8,829 nucleotides of DNA from Candidatus Omnitrophota bacterium. GTDB taxonomy: Bacteria > Omnitrophota > Gorgyraeia > Aquiviventales > Aquiviventaceae. Below, piece after piece: positions 1 to 6,087 of the stretch. The position numbers and the translations under genes were made by a program. The DNA is taken from positions 1 to 8,829 of the forward strand of contig JAHFGZ010000041.1 of NCBI GenBank assembly GCA_023247155.1, in the 5' to 3' direction. The notes under the pieces are model-generated. The model was given only the letters and a program-made list of their open reading frames with translations. It did not search any database and was not told the DNA's origin. How positions within the stretch are numbered: position 1 is the first letter of the stretch; each line of letters starts with the position of its first letter.

Positions 1-1028
1 TCGCTCGGGATTCCGCCCCGCGGGACGTCCCCGCGGGGCTCCACGCGAAGCCCGAGGAAATCTATTTCACCTCCTGCGGGACCGAGTCCAACAACTGGGC
101 GCTGCGGGGACTGATGAGCGCGAGCAAGCGCAAGGGCGCCCATCTCGTCATCTCGGCGATCGAGCACCCGTCGGTGTCGCTCGTCGCGCGGCGGCTGGAG
201 CTGGAGGGGGCGCAGGTCAGCCTCCTGCCGGTGGACCAGGAAGGTGTCGTCTCGCCGTCTGCGCTCAAGGCGGCGCTGCGTCCGGAGACGGTGCTCGTGT
301 CGGTCATGCTGGCCAACGGCGAGGTCGGGACGATCGAGCCGATCCGGGAGCTGGCCGCGCTGGCGCACGAGCAGGGCGCGCTCGTCCACACCGATGCGGT
401 CACCGCCGTCGGGCGCATCCCGGTCGATGTGAACACACTCGGGGTGGATGCGCTGAGCCTGGCCGCGAACCAGTTCGACGGGCCGCCGGGGGCTGCGGCG
501 CTCTTCGTCCGCGAGGGCGTGCGCATCCTCCCGCTGCTCGAAGGCGGCGGGCAGGAGACGGGCGGGCGTTCCGGCACCGAGGCGCTGCTTGCGATCGCGG
601 GGATGGGTGAAGCGGCGGAGCTGGTGATGCGCGAGCTGCCGCAGCGCGTGGCGCGGCTTGGCGCGCTGCGCGATCGGCTGCGCGACGGCCTGAAGGAGCG
701 GGTCGAGGGGCTGCGCCTCAACGGCTCCTGGGCCGAGCGGCTGCCGCACAACCTCCACATCTGCGTGGACGGCGTGGCGAGCGAGTCGCTGGTGCTCGGC
801 CTCGACGAGGCGGGCGTCGCGGCGGGCCTGGGCTCGGCGTGCAACTCGAAGGCGATGCGCCCTTCGCACGTCCTCAAGGCGATGGGGCTCTCCGATGAAG
901 AGGCGAAGGGGGCGCTGGTGCTGACGGTCGGCGTCCAGACGACCCATGAGGAGATCGACCGCGCGCTCGAGATCATCCCGGCGGTGATCCAGCGGCTGCG
1001 CCGCGTGACGGCGCTCACCGCCCGATGA
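1..1028 (+). CDS. NifS/IscS-family cysteine desulfurase-like protein, 5' truncated, PLP-lysine missing
   Basis: The gene is open at the left edge; the frame runs from base 3 to TGA 1026-1028, giving 341 visible residues. About 40-50 N-terminal residues of this roughly 390-residue family appear to lie outside. Family landmarks are clear: FTSCGTESNN near base 66, SAIEHPSVS, LVSVMLANGEVGTIEPI, VHTDAV, GGGQETGGRSGT, and the cysteine loop GSACNSKAMRPSHVL with Cys at 840-842. True desulfurases strip sulfur from cysteine using PLP bound to a lysine in an S-x-H-K motif. Here that motif reads A-A-N-Q, with Gln (471-473) at the lysine position. The usual ANNE is ANGE, the Gln after the PLP-pyridine Asp (DAVQA) is Thr (DAVTA), and both Arg of the C-terminal IRFSLGR-type motif are Val. 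The fold and sulfur-accepting Cys are kept, so a scaffold, cluster-ligand or partner-subunit role is more likely than catalysis; this is inference. Archaeoglobus fulgidus IscS is a known family member without the lysine. Family assignment is firm, function is not. Confidence 0.9.
   Translation, partial: ARDSAPRDVPAGLHAKPEEIYFTSCGTESNNWALRGLMSASKRKGAHLVISAIEHPSVSLVARRLELEGAQVSLLPVDQEGVVSPSALKAALRPETVLVSVMLANGEVGTIEPIRELAALAHEQGALVHTDAVTAVGRIPVDVNTLGVDALSLAANQFDGPPGAAALFVREGVRILPLLEGGGQETGGRSGTEALLAIAGMGEAAELVMRELPQRVARLGALRDRLRDGLKERVEGLRLNGSWAERLPHNLHICVDGVASESLVLGLDEAGVAAGLGSACNSKAMRPSHVLKAMGLSDEEAKGALVLTVGVQTTHEEIDRALEIIPAVIQRLRRVTALTAR
15..39. repeat. Perfect 10-bp inverted repeat with 5-base loop inside the desulfurase-like gene
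   Basis: Bases 15-24 (GCCCCGCGGG) and 30-39 (CCCGCGGGGC) are exact reverse complements around the loop ACGTC, and the same stretch also reads as an imperfect 13-bp tandem duplication (16-28 and 29-41). It lies in coding sequence with no U tract after it, so it is not a terminator. The protein just here (RDSAPRDVPAGLHAKPEEI) fits the family less tightly than the sequence that follows. Most likely this is chance G+C composition, or a local duplication near the contig edge. Confidence 0.4.
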
Positions 1029-1064
1029 CCGCATCCTGCGTCGCTCGCGCAGCGGAACAGGGAA

Positions 1065-1103
1065 CCGGTACCTTTTTTGAACAATACACCCGGTACCTTT
1101 TTT
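1065..1103. repeat. Two direct copies of CCGGTACCTTTTTT in the gap before apgM
   Basis: The 14-bp unit occurs at 1065-1078 and 1090-1103, exactly 25 bp apart start to start, separated by GAACAATACAC. Each copy contains the palindrome GGTACC followed by six T, and the first is also preceded by AA to give AACCGGTACC. The second copy ends one base before the apgM ATG, so it fills the place of the Shine-Dalgarno. The block is far more AT-rich than its surroundings. The two palindromes could pair as a 6-bp stem with a 19-base loop followed by T6, which is a weak terminator-like shape. The form resembles a dispersed intergenic repeat or a paired regulator site. I could not search for other copies. 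Confidence 0.75.
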
Positions 1104-1104
1104 C

Positions 1105-2307
1105 ATGAAGTACGTGGTGATCCTGCCTGATGGGGTGTCGGAGGTACCCCTCAAGGAGCTGGGACACAAGACGCCGCTCGAGGTGGCGAAGCATCCGAAT
1201 ATGGACTGGGTCGCCCGCGAAGGCGTCACCGGGTGGGCGCGGACCATCCCCTCCGGCTTCCCGCCGGGCTCGGACGTGGGCTGCATGAGCGTCTTCGGCT
1301 ACAACCCCCGCCGGCACCACACCGGACGCGCGCCGCTTGAGGCCGCAGCGCAGGGCATTGTCCTGAAGCCGGAGGAGGTCGCGTTCCGGTGCAACACCGT
1401 CACGGTCGCGGACGGCCTCATGGCCGACTACTCGGCCGGCCACATCGACAGCGCCGACTCCGCGGAGCTCATCCGGTCGGTGGATGAGGCGCTGGGCAAG
1501 GACGGCGTGCGGTTCTATCCGGGCGTGGGCTACCGGCATCTCATGGTGATCTCCGGCACGGAGTACGCGAAGACGCGGTGCACGCCGCCGCACGACATCT
1601 CAGGCAAACCCACCGCGCCGCACGCGCCCCAGGGGCCTGGCGCGGCCAGGCTCGGCGAGCTGCTCTGCAAGACCGCGGGGATCCTGCAGGACCATCCGGT
1701 GAACCGGCGCCGCGTGGACGCCGGCAAGCCGCCGGCGAACCAGCTCTGGTTCTGGGGGCAGGGGACCGCGACGACGCTCCCCTCGTTCAAGCACGCCTAC
1801 GGGTTGCGGGGCGCCTGCATCAGCGCGGTGGACATCGTGCGCGGCATCGGGACGCTCGCCGGGCTGGCCATCCTCCACGTGCCAGGCATCACGGGCTACT
1901 TCGACACCAACTACCAAGGCAAGGCCGAGCACGCGCTCCAGGCGCTGGATGCGGGCTGCGACTTCGTGCTCGTGCACATCGAATCGACCGACGAGGCCGG
2001 CCACATGGGCGACGCGCAGAAGAAGATCCAGGCCATCGAAGACGTGGACCGGCTCGTGGTCGGGCCGCTCTTGGAGGGGCTGCGGCGGCGGGGGCAACCG
2101 TTCGCCATGCTGATCACGCCGGACCATGCGACGAGCACCGCGCTGCGGACGCACATCGTGGACCCGGTGCCGTTCGCGCTGTGCGCGACGAACGGGCCGA
2201 AGGACCGCGTGGCCGCGTATCACGAGTCGGCGGTGCGGGTGTCGGCCAAGCGGTTTGACGAGGGCTTCCAGTTGATGGCGTTTTTCCTGCAACACGGGAA
2301 GCACTAA
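1105..2307 (+). CDS. apgM: 2,3-bisphosphoglycerate-independent phosphoglycerate mutase, archaeal type
   Basis: This 400-residue cytosolic enzyme interconverts 3- and 2-phosphoglycerate in glycolysis and gluconeogenesis. It belongs to the alkaline phosphatase superfamily ApgM branch, distinct from the roughly 510-residue GpmI. Visible motifs are the N-terminal metal-binding LPDG with Asp9, the nucleophile region PPGSDVGCMSVFGY with Ser56-Asp57 (equivalent to S-E in GpmI), HTGRAPLEAAAQGI, the PPHDISGKP segment, HIESTDEAGHMGD with Asp296 and His300, and TPDHAT with Asp340-His341, which complete the two-metal site. Length matches the usual about 400 residues. The start MKYVVILPDG is the family's normal N-terminus, yet no Shine-Dalgarno precedes it: the region is occupied by the T-rich direct repeat. 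It may be read from a leaderless or S1-dependent mRNA, which is inference. pepA follows after 12 bases. The enzyme is common in archaea and patchy in bacteria. A homologous phosphonopyruvate-decarboxylase-like activity is less likely. Confidence 0.95.
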   Translation: MKYVVILPDGVSEVPLKELGHKTPLEVAKHPNMDWVAREGVTGWARTIPSGFPPGSDVGCMSVFGYNPRRHHTGRAPLEAAAQGIVLKPEEVAFRCNTVTVADGLMADYSAGHIDSADSAELIRSVDEALGKDGVRFYPGVGYRHLMVISGTEYAKTRCTPPHDISGKPTAPHAPQGPGAARLGELLCKTAGILQDHPVNRRRVDAGKPPANQLWFWGQGTATTLPSFKHAYGLRGACISAVDIVRGIGTLAGLAILHVPGITGYFDTNYQGKAEHALQALDAGCDFVLVHIESTDEAGHMGDAQKKIQAIEDVDRLVVGPLLEGLRRRGQPFAMLITPDHATSTALRTHIVDPVPFALCATNGPKDRVAAYHESAVRVSAKRFDEGFQLMAFFLQHGKH

Positions 2308-2319
2308 CATGGAGGGTGC

Positions 2320-3813
2320 ATGCGCATCCAGGTGAGGTCAGGTCAGCTGGGTCAGGTCCGCGACGGGGTGCAGGTGTTCGCCGCCCTGGAGGGCGAGCGG
2401 CGCGCGGAGCGGTTGTTGCCGTCCTCGAGCGCGCGCGATCCCGCCCTCCGGCGGCTGGTGGACGCGGCGGGCTTCCGCGGGGCCGCGAACGAAACCGTGC
2501 TCCTCCCGCGCAACGGCCGCTGGGTGTTGGTGGTCGGCCTGGGGAAGGAGGCCGACCTCTCGCTGGAGCGCGTCCGGCAGCTGGCTGGCACGGCGGCGAA
2601 GACGGTGCGCGCGAAGGGGTTCAGGCGCCTGACGCTGCCGGTCCTCAGCCAGCGGGGGCTTGGCCTGCCGGCGTCCGTCGCCCAGGCGGCCATCGAGGGG
2701 GCGCTGCTGGGGCTCTACCGGTACGACCGGCTCAAGCAGCTGCCGAAGCACGAGCAGGGCCGTCGGATCGACGCGATCACTCTCGTTGTGGAGCGCGTCG
2801 GCGATATGGCCCACGCGAAGCGGGGGGCGGCCAAGGCCGAGGTGCTGGCCCAGGCGGTCGCGCTCGCGCGCGACTGGATCAACGGCCCGTCCAACCTCAT
2901 CACCCCGACCTTCCTCGCCAACCAGGCGCGGGCGCTGGCCCGGCAGCTGCGGCTGAAATGCCGCGTGATCCCGTTCCCGCAGCTCAAGCGCCTGGGCTTC
3001 GGCGGCATCGTCGGCGTGGCGCAGGGAAGCGCCCACCCGGCGCAGTTCATCGTCATCGAGTACGCCCCCCGGCGCGCCAAGGCGACGTTCGCCCTGTGCG
3101 GCAAGGGGATCACCTTCGATTCCGGCGGGCTCAGCCTCAAGCCGGCGGCGAAGATGGAGCAGATGAAGTACGACATGTCGGGCGCGGCGGCGGTCCTGGC
3201 GACGGTCAAGGCCGCGGCCACGCTGCGGCTGCCGGCGCGCGTCATCGGCATCATCGCCGCGGCGGAGAACCTGCCCTCCGGCACCGCGCAGAAGCCCGGC
3301 GATGTCCTGAAGACGCTCTCCGGCAAGACGGTGGAGGTGCTGAACACCGACGCGGAGGGGCGGCTCGTGCTGGCCGACTGCCTGCACTACGCGAAGCGCT
3401 TCAAGCCGGACGCCGCGGTCGACCTCGCCACGCTGACCGGCGCCTGCGTCATCGCGCTGGGCGGCGAAGCCATCGGGCTCATGACGAAGGACGAGCGGCT
3501 GGCGGCACGGCTCAACCAGGCCGGCAAGGCGACGTACGAGCGCGTGTGGCGCCTGCCGCTGTGGGATGAGTACGGGCCGGCGATGAAGTCCGACATCGCG
3601 GACCTTCGCAACGTCACCAACACCGGCGAGGCCGGCACCATCACCGCCGCCAAGTTCCTCGAGGAGTTCGCTGCCGGGATGCCGTGGGCGCACCTGGACA
3701 TCGCCGGCACCGCGTGGACGGAGAAAGAGAAGCCCTACGTCCCGAAGGGCGCGGTGGGCATCGGGGTGCGGCTCCTGATCGAGCTGATGGAGCGCTGGCA
3801 TGCCGAACGCTGA
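2320..3813 (+). CDS. pepA: Leucyl aminopeptidase, M17 family
   Basis: This 497-residue cytosolic metallopeptidase removes N-terminal residues, leucine preferred, from peptides, usually as a hexamer with two metal ions per subunit. The N-terminal macro-like domain (about 1-160) includes VLVVGLGKE. The catalytic domain carries the complete M17 set: GKGITFDSGG with Lys262 and Asp267, Lys274, KMEQMKYDMSGAAAV with Asp285, and the signature NTDAEGRL with Asp344, Glu346 and Arg348. These sit at a constant offset of 8 from Escherichia coli PepA numbering (Lys270, Asp275, Lys282, Asp293, Asp352, Glu354, Arg356), so no catalytic residue is missing. The ATG is supported by GGAGGG at 2311-2316. It lies 12 bases after apgM and its last 14 bases overlap folE, so the three genes are probably co-transcribed. 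Some relatives of this family also bind DNA, but nothing here shows that. Confidence 0.96.
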   Translation: MRIQVRSGQLGQVRDGVQVFAALEGERRAERLLPSSSARDPALRRLVDAAGFRGAANETVLLPRNGRWVLVVGLGKEADLSLERVRQLAGTAAKTVRAKGFRRLTLPVLSQRGLGLPASVAQAAIEGALLGLYRYDRLKQLPKHEQGRRIDAITLVVERVGDMAHAKRGAAKAEVLAQAVALARDWINGPSNLITPTFLANQARALARQLRLKCRVIPFPQLKRLGFGGIVGVAQGSAHPAQFIVIEYAPRRAKATFALCGKGITFDSGGLSLKPAAKMEQMKYDMSGAAAVLATVKAAATLRLPARVIGIIAAAENLPSGTAQKPGDVLKTLSGKTVEVLNTDAEGRLVLADCLHYAKRFKPDAAVDLATLTGACVIALGGEAIGLMTKDERLAARLNQAGKATYERVWRLPLWDEYGPAMKSDIADLRNVTNTGEAGTITAAKFLEEFAAGMPWAHLDIAGTAWTEKEKPYVPKGAVGIGVRLLIELMERWHAER

Positions 3814-4420
3814 CGAGGAATTGCGGCGCCTCAAGGCGGTGCTCGAGATCCCGTCGGGCCAGGAGTGGGAGGCCGCCGTCAGGCTGCTCTTGCGGCTGAT
3901 GGGCGAGGACCCAACGCGCGAAGGGCTGCGGCGCACCCCGCTGCGCGTGAAGCGGTCGCTCCAGTTCCTGACCTCCGGCTACCGCCGGGATCCGGCGAAG
4001 ATCCTGAACCGCTCGTTTGCCAAGGTCAAGCACGATGAGATGATCATCGTGAAGGATATCGACTTCTACTCATTGTGCGAGCACCACCTGCTGCCGTTCT
4101 TCGGCAAGTGCCACATCGCCTACGTCCCGGATAAGAAGATCATCGGCCTGAGCAAGCTCCCCCGCCTGGTGGATGCCTTCGCGCACCGGCTGCAGGTCCA
4201 GGAGCGGCTCACCACGCAGGTCGCCGAGGCGCTCAACGAGCACGTCCGGCCGCTCGGCGCCGCCTGCGTCATCGAGGCGAGCCACCTGTGCATGATGATG
4301 CGCGGGGTCGAGAAGCAGAACACCCGAGCGGTGACGAGCTCCATGCTGGGGGCGTTCCGCACGAGCGAGAAGACGCGGGCGGAGTTCCTGACCCTGATCC
4401 GCTCGTCGCTCGCCGCCTGA
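3800..4420 (+). CDS. folE: GTP cyclohydrolase I, zinc-dependent (FolE1)
   Basis: The enzyme converts GTP to 7,8-dihydroneopterin triphosphate plus formate, the first step to folate and also the entry to queuosine and tetrahydrobiopterin. At 206 residues it has the usual length. The N-terminal helical part contains the family phrase LMGEDPTREGLRRTPLRV (residues 33-50). The zinc ligands are all present: Cys93 in SLCEHHLLPF with catalytic His95 and His96, and Cys164 in SHLCMMMRGVEKQ. GLSKLPRLVDAFAHRLQVQERLT (117-138) is the typical tunnel-fold helix. The ATG at 3800 lies inside the end of pepA in another frame (14-base overlap) and is supported by GGAG at 3789-3792, indicating translational coupling. 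With the metal site intact it is class IA rather than the zinc-independent FolE2. No other folate gene is in the window, so which pterin product it serves cannot be told. Confidence 0.97.
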   Translation: MPNADEELRRLKAVLEIPSGQEWEAAVRLLLRLMGEDPTREGLRRTPLRVKRSLQFLTSGYRRDPAKILNRSFAKVKHDEMIIVKDIDFYSLCEHHLLPFFGKCHIAYVPDKKIIGLSKLPRLVDAFAHRLQVQERLTTQVAEALNEHVRPLGAACVIEASHLCMMMRGVEKQNTRAVTSSMLGAFRTSEKTRAEFLTLIRSSLAA

Positions 4421-4449
4421 CGGAGCGGCTGGCGCGGGGCGGAGTCTTA

Positions 4450-4458
4450 TGCTAAAAT
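4450..4458 (+). promoter_or_regulatory. Extended -10 promoter for thiC (TGCTAAAAT)
   Basis: TGCTAAAAT, 30 bases after the folE stop, matches the extended sigma-70 -10 form TGnTATAAT with one mismatch and stands in a short AT-rich island within GC-rich flanks. A -35 box at the expected place (about 4430-4435) is poor, as is usual for extended -10 promoters. Transcription would start near 4465, leaving a leader of about 30-35 bases before thiC. That is too short for a thiamine pyrophosphate riboswitch. Confidence 0.55.
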
Positions 4459-4483
4459 GGATTTTTCGAGCAGCACCCCCGAC

Positions 4484-4488
4484 GGAGG
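4484..4488 (+). promoter_or_regulatory. Shine-Dalgarno that sets the thiC start
   Basis: GGAGG lies 7 bases before an in-frame GTG (4496) and 10 bases before the adjacent ATG (4499). The upstream in-frame ATG at 4457 overlaps the -10 element and lacks a well-spaced ribosome binding site, so this site argues for the shorter protein. Confidence 0.65.
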
Positions 4489-4498
4489 ACGCAGAGTG

Positions 4499-5839
4499 AT
4501 GGCAGCGAACGGAGGCGCGGCGACGCAGTTGGCCCTGGCGCGGCAAGGGATAGTGACGGACGCCATGCGGCGGGTCGCGGAGCGCGAGGGGCTCTCCCCG
4601 GAGCTCATCCGGTCGGAGACGGCGCGGGGGCGGCTCATCATCCCCGCCAATCTCCACCACCTGGCGGCCAGCCTGGACCCCGCCGGGATCGGCCTCGTCG
4701 CCAGCGTCAAGATCAACGCCAACCTCGGCAACTCGGCGGTCACCTCGAACGCGGATGAGGAGCTGAAGAAGCTCCACATGGCGGTCCACTACGGCGCGGA
4801 CACCGTGATGGACCTCTCAACCGGCGGCGACATCCCGGAGATCCGCAAGGCGATCATCGCGGCCAGCCCCGTCCCGGTGGGGACGGTGCCGATCTACGAG
4901 GCGGTGACGCGCGTCAAGCGGGTGGAGGACCTCACCCCGGAGCTGCTGCTGCAGGTCATCGAGGAGCAGGCGGAGCAGGGCGTGGACTACATGACGCTCC
5001 ATGCCGGCATCCTCTACGAGTATCTGCCCCTCGTGAAGTCCCGCATCACGGGGATCGTGAGCCGCGGGGGCAGCCTCCTCGCGCAGTGGATGGCGGCCCA
5101 TCGGGCCCAGAACCCCCTGTACGAGCGCTTCGACGACATCAGTGAGATCCTCCGGCGGCACGACGTGTCGTACAGCCTCGGCGACAGCCTGCGGCCCGGC
5201 TGCCTCGCGGACGCATCGGACGAGGCGCAGCTCGCGGAGCTGAAGACGCTCGGGGAGCTGACCGAGCGCGCCTGGGCCAAGGACGTGCAGGTGATGATCG
5301 AGGGGCCGGGCCACGTGCCGATGGACCAGCTCGAGGCGAACGTGAAGCTGCAGCAGCGCTACTGCCGCGAGGCGCCGTTCTACACGCTGGGGCCGCTCGT
5401 CACCGACGTGGCGCCCGGCTATGACCACATCACCTCGGCGATCGGCGCGGCGATCGTCGGCTGGCACGGGGCGAGCCTGCTGTGCTACGTCACGCCCAAG
5501 GAGCACCTGGGGCTGCCGAACGACGAGGACGTGCGCCAGGGGGTCATCGCGTACAAGATCGCCGCCCATGCCGCCGACGTGGCCCGCGGACGGCGCGGGG
5601 CCCGGGAGCGGGACGACGCGCTCTCGCGCGCGCGCTTCACGTTCGACTGGGAGCGGCAGTTCGCGCTGTCGCTGGACCCGGAGACGGCGCGCCGGATGCA
5701 CGACGAGACGCTGCCGGACGGTTTCTACAAGGAGGCGAAGTTCTGCTCGATGTGCGGGCCGAAATTCTGCTCGATGCGGATCACCCAGACGGCGGAGCGG
5801 TTGCTGGACGCTCCGGTGGGAGGGAGCCATGGGCATTGA
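4499..5839 (+). CDS. thiC: Phosphomethylpyrimidine synthase (short-form ThiC)
   Basis: ThiC rearranges aminoimidazole ribotide into hydroxymethylpyrimidine phosphate, the pyrimidine half of thiamine, using SAM and a 4Fe-4S cluster. From ATG 4499 the protein has 446 residues, matching the short bacterial and archaeal form rather than the roughly 630-residue enterobacterial form. Family landmarks are ARQGIVTDAM, RGRLIIPAN, VNANLGNS-like INANLGNSA, YGADTVMDLSTGGDIPEIR, SPVPVGTVPIYEA, GPGHVPMDQ, GYDHITSAIG (His310) and YVTPKEHLGLP (His336). The C-terminal CSMCGPKFC gives the CX2CX4C cluster motif with Cys416, Cys419 and Cys424. The start is chosen from GGAGG at 4484; GTG 4496 is equally possible, and ATG 4457 would add 14 poorly conserved residues but overlaps the promoter. 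The final 11 bases overlap the next small gene. There is no room for a TPP riboswitch, so control by thiamine is not evident. Confidence 0.97.
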   Translation: MAANGGAATQLALARQGIVTDAMRRVAEREGLSPELIRSETARGRLIIPANLHHLAASLDPAGIGLVASVKINANLGNSAVTSNADEELKKLHMAVHYGADTVMDLSTGGDIPEIRKAIIAASPVPVGTVPIYEAVTRVKRVEDLTPELLLQVIEEQAEQGVDYMTLHAGILYEYLPLVKSRITGIVSRGGSLLAQWMAAHRAQNPLYERFDDISEILRRHDVSYSLGDSLRPGCLADASDEAQLAELKTLGELTERAWAKDVQVMIEGPGHVPMDQLEANVKLQQRYCREAPFYTLGPLVTDVAPGYDHITSAIGAAIVGWHGASLLCYVTPKEHLGLPNDEDVRQGVIAYKIAAHAADVARGRRGARERDDALSRARFTFDWERQFALSLDPETARRMHDETLPDGFYKEAKFCSMCGPKFCSMRITQTAERLLDAPVGGSHGH

Positions 5840-6065
5840 GAAGCGGCTGGCGAAGCACCTGAGGCGGTTGAACCGGGCGATCCAGAAAATCGTGGCGCAG
5901 GCCCCCGAGTTCGGCGAGCTGCGCCGGATGCTCCGGGCAGAGCAGGTGGAGCTGGCGATCTACGTCGTCCCCCTCATCGGCGGCAGGCCCGCGGGCGAGG
6001 AGCTGCGGTTTGGGCTGACCGACTCGGATAAGCATTTCCTCAAGCAGGCCGGCATCCGGTTCTAG
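5829..6065 (+). CDS. Unknown 78-residue basic protein overlapping thiC
   Basis: I do not recognise this protein. ATG 5829 has a strong ribosome site (GGAGG at 5819-5823, 5-base spacer) and overlaps the thiC end by 11 bases in another frame, so it is likely translated by coupling. The product is predicted soluble, with no signal peptide or membrane segment. Residues 1-40 look like basic amphipathic helices (EKRLAKHLRRLNRAIQKI, then ELRRMLRAEQ); 41-52 is a hydrophobic strand-like ELAIYVVPLIGG; the end, LTDSDKHFLKQAGIRF, is a short helix typical of many small bacterial proteins. It has 15 Lys/Arg against 9 Asp/Glu and no cysteine, so it binds no Fe-S cluster by itself. The aldolase gene follows 22 bases later. 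The good ribosome site, tight packing and a clean stop make it a real gene. Its role, perhaps with a neighbour, is unknown. Confidence 0.8.
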   Translation: MGIEKRLAKHLRRLNRAIQKIVAQAPEFGELRRMLRAEQVELAIYVVPLIGGRPAGEELRFGLTDSDKHFLKQAGIRF

Positions 6066-6087
6066 GCAGCATCCAAAGGAGGGCACC

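Noticed and set aside
1067..1103. Intrinsic terminator after the desulfurase-like gene (GGTACC pairing with GGTACC, then T6)
   Set aside because: The stem is only 6 bp with a 19-base loop, and the T tract ends directly at the apgM start codon. The direct-repeat reading is simpler.
1143..1148. A third GGTACC just inside apgM, suspected as part of the repeat
   Set aside because: It lacks the CC prefix and the T6 tail, and lies in conserved coding sequence, so it is probably chance.
1600..2310. A 236-residue minus-strand frame opposite apgM, and a 226-residue plus-strand frame at 1578-2258
   Set aside because: Both overlap ApgM catalytic motifs that fix the real frame, and both show low-complexity Arg/Ala/Gly/His composition.
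2316..3569. A 417-residue plus-strand frame starting 4 bases before pepA
   Set aside because: It is a shifted-frame reading of pepA, dominated by Arg, Gly and Ala. The ribosome site and motifs support pepA at 2320.
2338..3936. A 532-residue open frame on the minus strand across all of pepA
   Set aside because: It mirrors pepA in a GC-rich genome where stop codons are rare on the opposite strand. The protein is Arg/Leu/His/Pro-rich with no recognisable domain, while the plus strand has complete M17 motifs.
5421..6065. A 214-residue protein in the frame of the small gene
   Set aside because: The first 136 residues are an Arg/Ser-rich out-of-frame reading of thiC. Only the part from 5829, after a strong ribosome site, looks like a protein.
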